Assembly: GCA_964388945.1 (NCBI GenBank)
Contig: CAYMCM010000002.1
Span: forward strand, 1 to 64,000
From: Roseburia_D sp964388945
GTDB taxonomy: Bacteria; Bacillota; Clostridia; Lachnospirales; Lachnospiraceae
Direction of reading: 5' to 3'
Length of the DNA stretch: 64,000 bases
Below are positions 59,737 through 64,000 of the stretch, one piece after another; the stretch's first letter is position 1; every line of letters starts with the position of its first letter. The position numbers and the translations under genes were made by a program. The notes beneath the pieces were generated by a model that worked only from the letters and a program-made list of their open reading frames with translations, was not told where the DNA came from and made no database searches.

Positions 59737-60924
59737 ATGAGTAAGAATTACGAAATCACACTGGCGGAGTGGGAAAAACTGGATCAGGAGAATTGTCTTC
59801 TGTTGGATGTCCGTGATAATATGGCATATCAGTACGGACATATCGAACATGCCAAAAATCTGCCGCTCGAAGAATTGAAAAAACAGATTGAAGATTCCGA
59901 ATTATCGGAACAGTTTAAACAAAATAAAAAAATCGTTGTTTACTGCAAGCGCGGAGAAGCGAGTGTGGAAGCGGCAGCTCTTTTGCGTGAGCAGGGGGCT
60001 GAAGCCTACAGCCTTGCAGGAGGCTATATGGCATGGCTTCTGGCAGACATGGACAAGGTGGGTGATGCGGCAGGACAAGAGGACAAAAAAGACCGTCTTG
60101 CAGATATTGAGCAGAGCATACGCAAAAAATTCCACAAACAGCTTTTTACCCGTTTTGCAAAAGCGTTAAATACCTATGATATGTTACAGGAAGGGGACAA
60201 AGTAGCAGTCTGCATTTCCGGCGGTAAGGATTCTATGCTGATGGCAAAGCTGTTTCAGGAATTGAAGCGGCACAATAAGTTTTCATTTGATCTGGTATTT
60301 CTTGTGATGGATCCGGGGTATAATGCGGAAAACCGCAGGGTGATCGAGAACAATGCAAAGCTATTGAATATCCCGATCACTGTTTTCGAGACAAATATTT
60401 TTGAAGCAGTCTATGAGATCGAGAAATCACCGTGTTATCTCTGTGCGAGGATGCGGAGAGGTTATCTTTACAGCAAGGCGAAGGAACTTGGCTGCAATAA
60501 AATTGCGCTGGGGCATCATTATGACGATGTGATCGAGACAATTCTTATGGGAATGCTTTACGGCGGACAGGTTCAGACCATGATGCCGAAGCTGCACAGC
60601 ACAAATTTTGAGGGAATGGAACTGATCCGTCCGATGTATCTGATCCGTGAGGATGATATTAAACACTGGCGGGATTATAACGGACTGCATTTTATCCAGT
60701 GTGCCTGCCGTTTCACGGATACCTGTACGGCCTGCAACAGTGATGGAAGTTCGGATTCTAAGCGTATGGAGGTTAAAAGACTGATTCAGGAGTTGAAAAA
60801 GACCAATCCTTATGTGGAAAAAAATATTTTCAGGAGTGTCGAGAACGTAAATTTGAATACGATCGTTGCATATAAAGAGAACGGTGTGACACATAGTTTC
60901 CTTGAAAGATATGATGAAAAATAA
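59737..60924 (+). CDS. Rhodanese-TtcA fusion (tRNA thiolation family)
   Basis: 395 residues from ATG 59737; the 7 extra codons upstream lack a ribosome site. Residues 1-110 are a rhodanese domain (LLDVRDNMAYQYGHIEHAKN, active Cys70 in YCKRGEASVE), residues ~130-395 a TtcA/TtuA-type PP-loop ATPase: SGGKDS (161-166), C233-YL-C236, GHHYDDVIETILM, C330-TA-C333, and RSVENVN. TtcA-like enzymes insert sulfur into tRNA using ATP and a [4Fe-4S] cluster held by Cys. Fusing the persulfide carrier to the enzyme suggests direct sulfur hand-off. It is not LarE, despite the lar genes nearby. Confidence 0.85.
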   Translation: MSKNYEITLAEWEKLDQENCLLLDVRDNMAYQYGHIEHAKNLPLEELKKQIEDSELSEQFKQNKKIVVYCKRGEASVEAAALLREQGAEAYSLAGGYMAWLLADMDKVGDAAGQEDKKDRLADIEQSIRKKFHKQLFTRFAKALNTYDMLQEGDKVAVCISGGKDSMLMAKLFQELKRHNKFSFDLVFLVMDPGYNAENRRVIENNAKLLNIPITVFETNIFEAVYEIEKSPCYLCARMRRGYLYSKAKELGCNKIALGHHYDDVIETILMGMLYGGQVQTMMPKLHSTNFEGMELIRPMYLIREDDIKHWRDYNGLHFIQCACRFTDTCTACNSDGSSDSKRMEVKRLIQELKKTNPYVEKNIFRSVENVNLNTIVAYKENGVTHSFLERYDEK

Positions 60925-60980
60925 ACTATTAAGGAAAGTGTGGGCAGATCTATCGGTTGAAATAAGAACGGAGGAAAAGA

Positions 60981-61952
60981 ATGAAAAAGCTGACAGCACT
61001 GTTGCCTGTAATCTGCTTTCTGACCGTATGTATCGGGTGTGCAGGCAGTAAGGAGACAGAGAGCGGATCGGTAAATGCGGTTAAAAACGAAGCGGAAGAG
61101 ACAGAATATCGGGATACGGAAGAAGCAAAAGAGACAAAGATCGTCTGCTGGGGAGATAGTCTTACTTATGGAACCGGCGGAGAAGGGGTGACCTATCCGT
61201 TAGTGCTGGAAGAAAAGACAGGGCTTACCGTATATAATTACGGTGTGTGCGGAGAAAAGGCAGATCAGATCGCGATCCGCATGGGATTGTATCCGATGAC
61301 AGTGCCGGCGTTTACGATTCCGGCAAAAAAAGATCCGGTGGCAGTGCGTCTTCTTTGCGAAGGTGAAGATCCGGTGATGCTGCGCCTCGGAGATGCAGGT
61401 ATGAACCCTTGCGAGATAGCGGGAGTGAAAGGAACTCTGTCTTTTTCGGAGGAGGATTTTAGTTATTATTTTACAAGGCTTGCGGAGGGAGAAGAGGTTT
61501 TTGTACCGGATGGAACACCGGTCGTTATGGATGCTGCCGGGAAAGCAGATCCGGATGATATTGTGGTTCTTTTTGCGGGCAGCAATGACCGTCCGACAAA
61601 AGAAAATGTAAAGGATCTGATTGAAACGGAAAAAGAAATGATCCGTTATCTTGGTTCTTCAAAATACATTGTGGTCGGTCTGACTTCACAGGAGATGATT
61701 CCGGAGGTCGCGGCAGTGAACGAAGAATTACAGGCGGAATTTGGAGAGCATTTTTTGGATATCCGCGCGTATTTGCTTGAGAATGGGCTAAAAGATGCAG
61801 GAATCACACCGACAGAACAGGATCTTTTGGATATTGAGGCAGGAGAGATCCCATCAAGTCTGCGGGTGGACATTGTGCATGGAACGCCGGAGTTTTACCG
61901 TATCATTGGGGAACAGCTTTACGAAAAAATGAAAGCGGACGGTTATCTTTAG
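60981..61952 (+). CDS. SGNH-hydrolase-like lipoprotein
   Basis: 323 residues. Signal peptide with lipobox CIGC (Cys20), then an acidic linker (ETEYRDTEEAKE). IVCWGDSLTYGTGG is the SGNH block I with its catalytic Ser. Block III reads FAGSNDRP. The C-terminal DIVHGTPEFYR carries Asp and His. An inserted segment of ~100 residues (LYPMTVPAFTIPAKKDPVAV...VVMD) separates block II from block III. It would act on the outer face of the membrane, perhaps deacetylating a glycan; inference only. RBS GGAGGAAA, 12 bp before larB. Confidence 0.8.
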   Translation: MKKLTALLPVICFLTVCIGCAGSKETESGSVNAVKNEAEETEYRDTEEAKETKIVCWGDSLTYGTGGEGVTYPLVLEEKTGLTVYNYGVCGEKADQIAIRMGLYPMTVPAFTIPAKKDPVAVRLLCEGEDPVMLRLGDAGMNPCEIAGVKGTLSFSEEDFSYYFTRLAEGEEVFVPDGTPVVMDAAGKADPDDIVVLFAGSNDRPTKENVKDLIETEKEMIRYLGSSKYIVVGLTSQEMIPEVAAVNEELQAEFGEHFLDIRAYLLENGLKDAGITPTEQDLLDIEAGEIPSSLRVDIVHGTPEFYRIIGEQLYEKMKADGYL

Positions 61953-61964
61953 GAGGAATGGCAG

Positions 61965-62717
61965 ATGAACGCACATGAGGTATTGCAGAAAGTAAGATCA
62001 GGAGAGATCTCGGTGGAAGAAGCAGAGCAGTTTTTTCGGAGAGAGCCGTTTGAAGAAATGGGATATGCAAAGATCGATACACATAGAAAGCTGCGCTCCG
62101 GTTTTGCTGAGGTTATTTTCTGCAGTGGGAAATCAGAGGAACATCTTTTGCGCATTTTCGGAAAAATTTATGAAGAAGAGGGAGAAGTTCTCGGTACCCG
62201 TGCGTCCATAGAGCAGGCAGAGTATATACAGCAGTCATATCCGGAAGCGGAATATGATCCCATTTCCCATATTATTAAAATTGAAAAAAAGGGTAAACCA
62301 CATATTGGTAGTATCGCGATATGCACAGCGGGAACGGCAGATATTCCGGTAGCAGAGGAGGCGGCACAGACAGCGGAGTATTTTGGCAGTAACGTGGAGC
62401 GTATTTATGACGTGGGCGTCAGCGGGATTCATCGGCTGCTTGCGAATCTGCAGGAAGTGCAGAATGCAAACTGTATTGTAGCGGTTGCCGGAATGGAAGG
62501 AGCACTGGCAAGTGTGATAGGCGGTCTGGTGGACAAACCGGTTATAGCGGTGCCGACTTCGGTAGGATATGGAGCGAATTTTCACGGCCTTTCTGCACTG
62601 CTTACCATGATCAATTCCTGTGCGAACGGAATTGCGGTGGTCAATATTGATAACGGATACGGAGCCGGGTATATCGCAACACAGATCAATCAGTTGGGGG
62701 TAAAAAATGAAGCATAA
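61965..62717 (+). CDS. larB: LarB, nickel-pincer cofactor biosynthesis carboxylase
   Basis: 250 residues of the PurE/AIR-carboxylase-like LarB family: N-terminal helices (LQKVRSGEISVEEAEQF), FAEVIFCSGKSEEHLL, SIAICTAGTADIPVAEEAAQ, VYDVGVSGIHRL, VVAGMEGALASVIGGLVDKPVIAVPTSVGYG and NIDNGYGAGY. LarB carboxylates and hydrolyses nicotinic acid adenine dinucleotide as the first step of the pyridinium-thiocarboxylate nickel cofactor of lactate racemase and other LarA-type enzymes. Overlaps larC by 11 bases. larA and larE are not in the window. Confidence 0.94.
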   Translation: MNAHEVLQKVRSGEISVEEAEQFFRREPFEEMGYAKIDTHRKLRSGFAEVIFCSGKSEEHLLRIFGKIYEEEGEVLGTRASIEQAEYIQQSYPEAEYDPISHIIKIEKKGKPHIGSIAICTAGTADIPVAEEAAQTAEYFGSNVERIYDVGVSGIHRLLANLQEVQNANCIVAVAGMEGALASVIGGLVDKPVIAVPTSVGYGANFHGLSALLTMINSCANGIAVVNIDNGYGAGYIATQINQLGVKNEA

Positions 62718-63993
62718 TACATTATATCTGGAATGTTTTTCCGGTATCAGCGGAGACATGATGGTCGCGGCACTTCTTGATCTTGGCGCAGATATAAACG
62801 TTTTAAAAAGGGCGCTGGATAGTCTGGAAATTTTGGGATTTCAGATCAGGATAAGCCGTGTGACGAAAGCGGGGCTGGATGTCTGCGATTTTGATGTCCT
62901 CTTGGATGATGCACATGAAAATCATGATCATGATATGGAGTATCTGTTTGGAAAAGCAAAATCGCATCATGCGCATGATGTAAAAAAAGAGCATCATCAT
63001 GAGCACCGTGGGCTTGCAGAGATCCTTTCGATCATTGACAGGGCGGACATGACAGAGCGGGCGAAGATGACAGCCAAAAAAATTTTTTCGATCCTTGCAC
63101 AAGCGGAAGCAAAGGCACACGGCACGACCGTGGAAAAAGTGCATTTCCATGAGGTCGGTGCGTTGGATTCAATCGTAGATATTCTCTCGGTCAGCGTCTG
63201 TCTGGATGATCTTGGGATCACAAGAGCGGTGATTCCGGTGCTTTATGAGGGAACAGGGCAGATACACTGTGCACACGGGATACTCCCTGTTCCGGTTCCG
63301 GCAGTAGCAAATATTGCTGCGGCATATCAGATCCCACTTAAGATCACGGATGTGTCAGGCGAGTTAGTTACTCCTACCGGAGCAGCAATAACAGCGGCAA
63401 TCCGGACGGATGAAAAGCTTCCGGAACAGTTTACGGTAAAAAGGATCGGTATGGGCGCGGGAAAACGTACCTATGAGCAGCCGAGTATTTTGCGGGCAAT
63501 GCTGATTGAACCGCAGGCAGCGGAGAAAAACAAAGAAAGTGACGTTATTTACAAATTAGAGAGTAATATTGACGATTGTACCGGAGAAGCACTTGGCTAT
63601 GTGTCAGACCGTCTGTTTGCTGCGGGTGCGCTGGATGTACATTATATACCGGTTTATATGAAAAAGAACCGTCCGGGTTATCAGCTTGATGTTTTATGCA
63701 ATCAGGCAGATATTGAAAAGATGGAAGAGATCATTTTTTCAGAGACGACTACGATCGGAATCCGTCACCAGAAAATAGAGCGCAGCATTTTAAAGCGGCA
63801 GGTGGAGTCAGTGCAGACGGTTTATGGAGAAATATTATGTAAAGTCTGTGTTTGTCCGGATGGAAGCCGGAGATACTATCCGGAGTATGAAAGTGTGGTC
63901 AAGGCATGCAGGGCGCAGGCGCGATCTTTTCAGGAAGTATACCGGGCGGTACTTTCGGCGGCAGGAATGATGGAAGATACGAAAGAAAAATAA
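62707..63993 (+). CDS. larC: LarC, nickel insertion protein
   Basis: 428 residues in one continuous frame: LYLECFSGISGDMMVAALLDLGAD, a His-rich insert (HENHDHDMEY; HHAHD; EHHHEHRGL) near residues 75-100, KVHFHEVGALDSIVDI, and LVTPTGAAITAAI. A C-terminal half holds ESNIDDCTGEALGYVSDRL and TTTIGIRHQKIER. LarC is a CTP-dependent cyclometallase that inserts Ni into the LarB/LarE product. In some lactobacilli larC1 and larC2 are joined only by programmed frameshift; here both halves are fused in frame. The His-rich loop may store or channel nickel. Confidence 0.93.
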   Translation: MKHNTLYLECFSGISGDMMVAALLDLGADINVLKRALDSLEILGFQIRISRVTKAGLDVCDFDVLLDDAHENHDHDMEYLFGKAKSHHAHDVKKEHHHEHRGLAEILSIIDRADMTERAKMTAKKIFSILAQAEAKAHGTTVEKVHFHEVGALDSIVDILSVSVCLDDLGITRAVIPVLYEGTGQIHCAHGILPVPVPAVANIAAAYQIPLKITDVSGELVTPTGAAITAAIRTDEKLPEQFTVKRIGMGAGKRTYEQPSILRAMLIEPQAAEKNKESDVIYKLESNIDDCTGEALGYVSDRLFAAGALDVHYIPVYMKKNRPGYQLDVLCNQADIEKMEEIIFSETTTIGIRHQKIERSILKRQVESVQTVYGEILCKVCVCPDGSRRYYPEYESVVKACRAQARSFQEVYRAVLSAAGMMEDTKEK

Positions 63994-64000
63994 GAGTAAT

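Noticed and set aside
59737..60924. PP-loop gene near larBC taken as larE
   Set aside because: The two CxxC motifs, the CACRFTDTCTAC region and the rhodanese fusion match TtcA/TtuA-like tRNA enzymes, not LarE.

Overview
The window reads as the chromosome of a motile, anaerobic, gut-type Firmicute of the Lachnospiraceae (Roseburia or Agathobacter-like). The basis is low to moderate GC, strong AGGAGG ribosome sites, AraC-family regulators beside nearly every sugar operon, chemoreceptors inside sugar operons, CUT1-type sugar ABC systems and LarB/LarC. The species is inferred from gene content only; no rRNA or tRNA gene was seen.

Layout. 0-4 kb: the end of a CUT1 sugar ABC operon (binding protein, two permeases) with a GH13 oligo-1,6-glucosidase. 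4.2-7.3 kb: an HscC-like Hsp70, a tail-anchored J-like protein with HPE instead of HPD, and a RelB-type antitoxin, all overlapping. 7.4-10.3 kb: cardiolipin synthase and a MATE exporter. 10.35-14.7 kb: metNIQ plus an M20 hydrolase, preceded by a Met/Cys-rich 39-codon leader ORF and a terminator. This looks like a ribosome-mediated attenuator and is the most novel item. 14.8-17.8 kb: divergent GH42 beta-galactosidase and AraC regulator. 17.8-21.2 kb: a two-component system with a BcrAB/LanFG-type ABC exporter on the minus strand. 21.2-27.5 kb: a decaying accessory patch holding a TnpV-like fragment, a RelB antitoxin with frameshifted YafQ toxin, an AraC gene, a 5'-truncated GH3 gene and a GH78 gene broken by an internal deletion.

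27.5-54.5 kb is a rhamnoside/beta-glucoside island. A minus-strand AraC protein fused to a GH39-like domain, whose acid/base Glu is replaced by Gln, faces an operon for a ribose/galactose-type ABC importer, a GH3 enzyme, a short GH78-like enzyme and a chemoreceptor. These lead into rhaB, rhaA, rhaD and fucO. A second AraC regulator then faces a beta-glucoside PTS (EIIBCA), a large GH106-like glycosidase of unassigned family, a GH1 6-phospho-beta-glucosidase and a second chemoreceptor. None of the glycosidases has a visible signal peptide. The inferred logic is to sense and swim toward small rhamnosylated glycosides, import them intact, deglycosylate them in the cytoplasm, and convert rhamnose to dihydroxyacetone phosphate and propanediol.

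54.5-64 kb is mostly housekeeping: a membrane diguanylate cyclase, two small membrane proteins, nadA, a MalY/PatB-type C-S lyase, two SGNH hydrolases, a rhodanese-TtcA fusion, and larB-larC for the nickel-pincer cofactor. A 63-bp hairpin repeat occurs twice (27.4 and 40.7 kb) with 61/63 identity. It follows the decayed and the intact GH3-GH78 gene pairs in the same relative place, which suggests that one locus is an eroded relative of the other.
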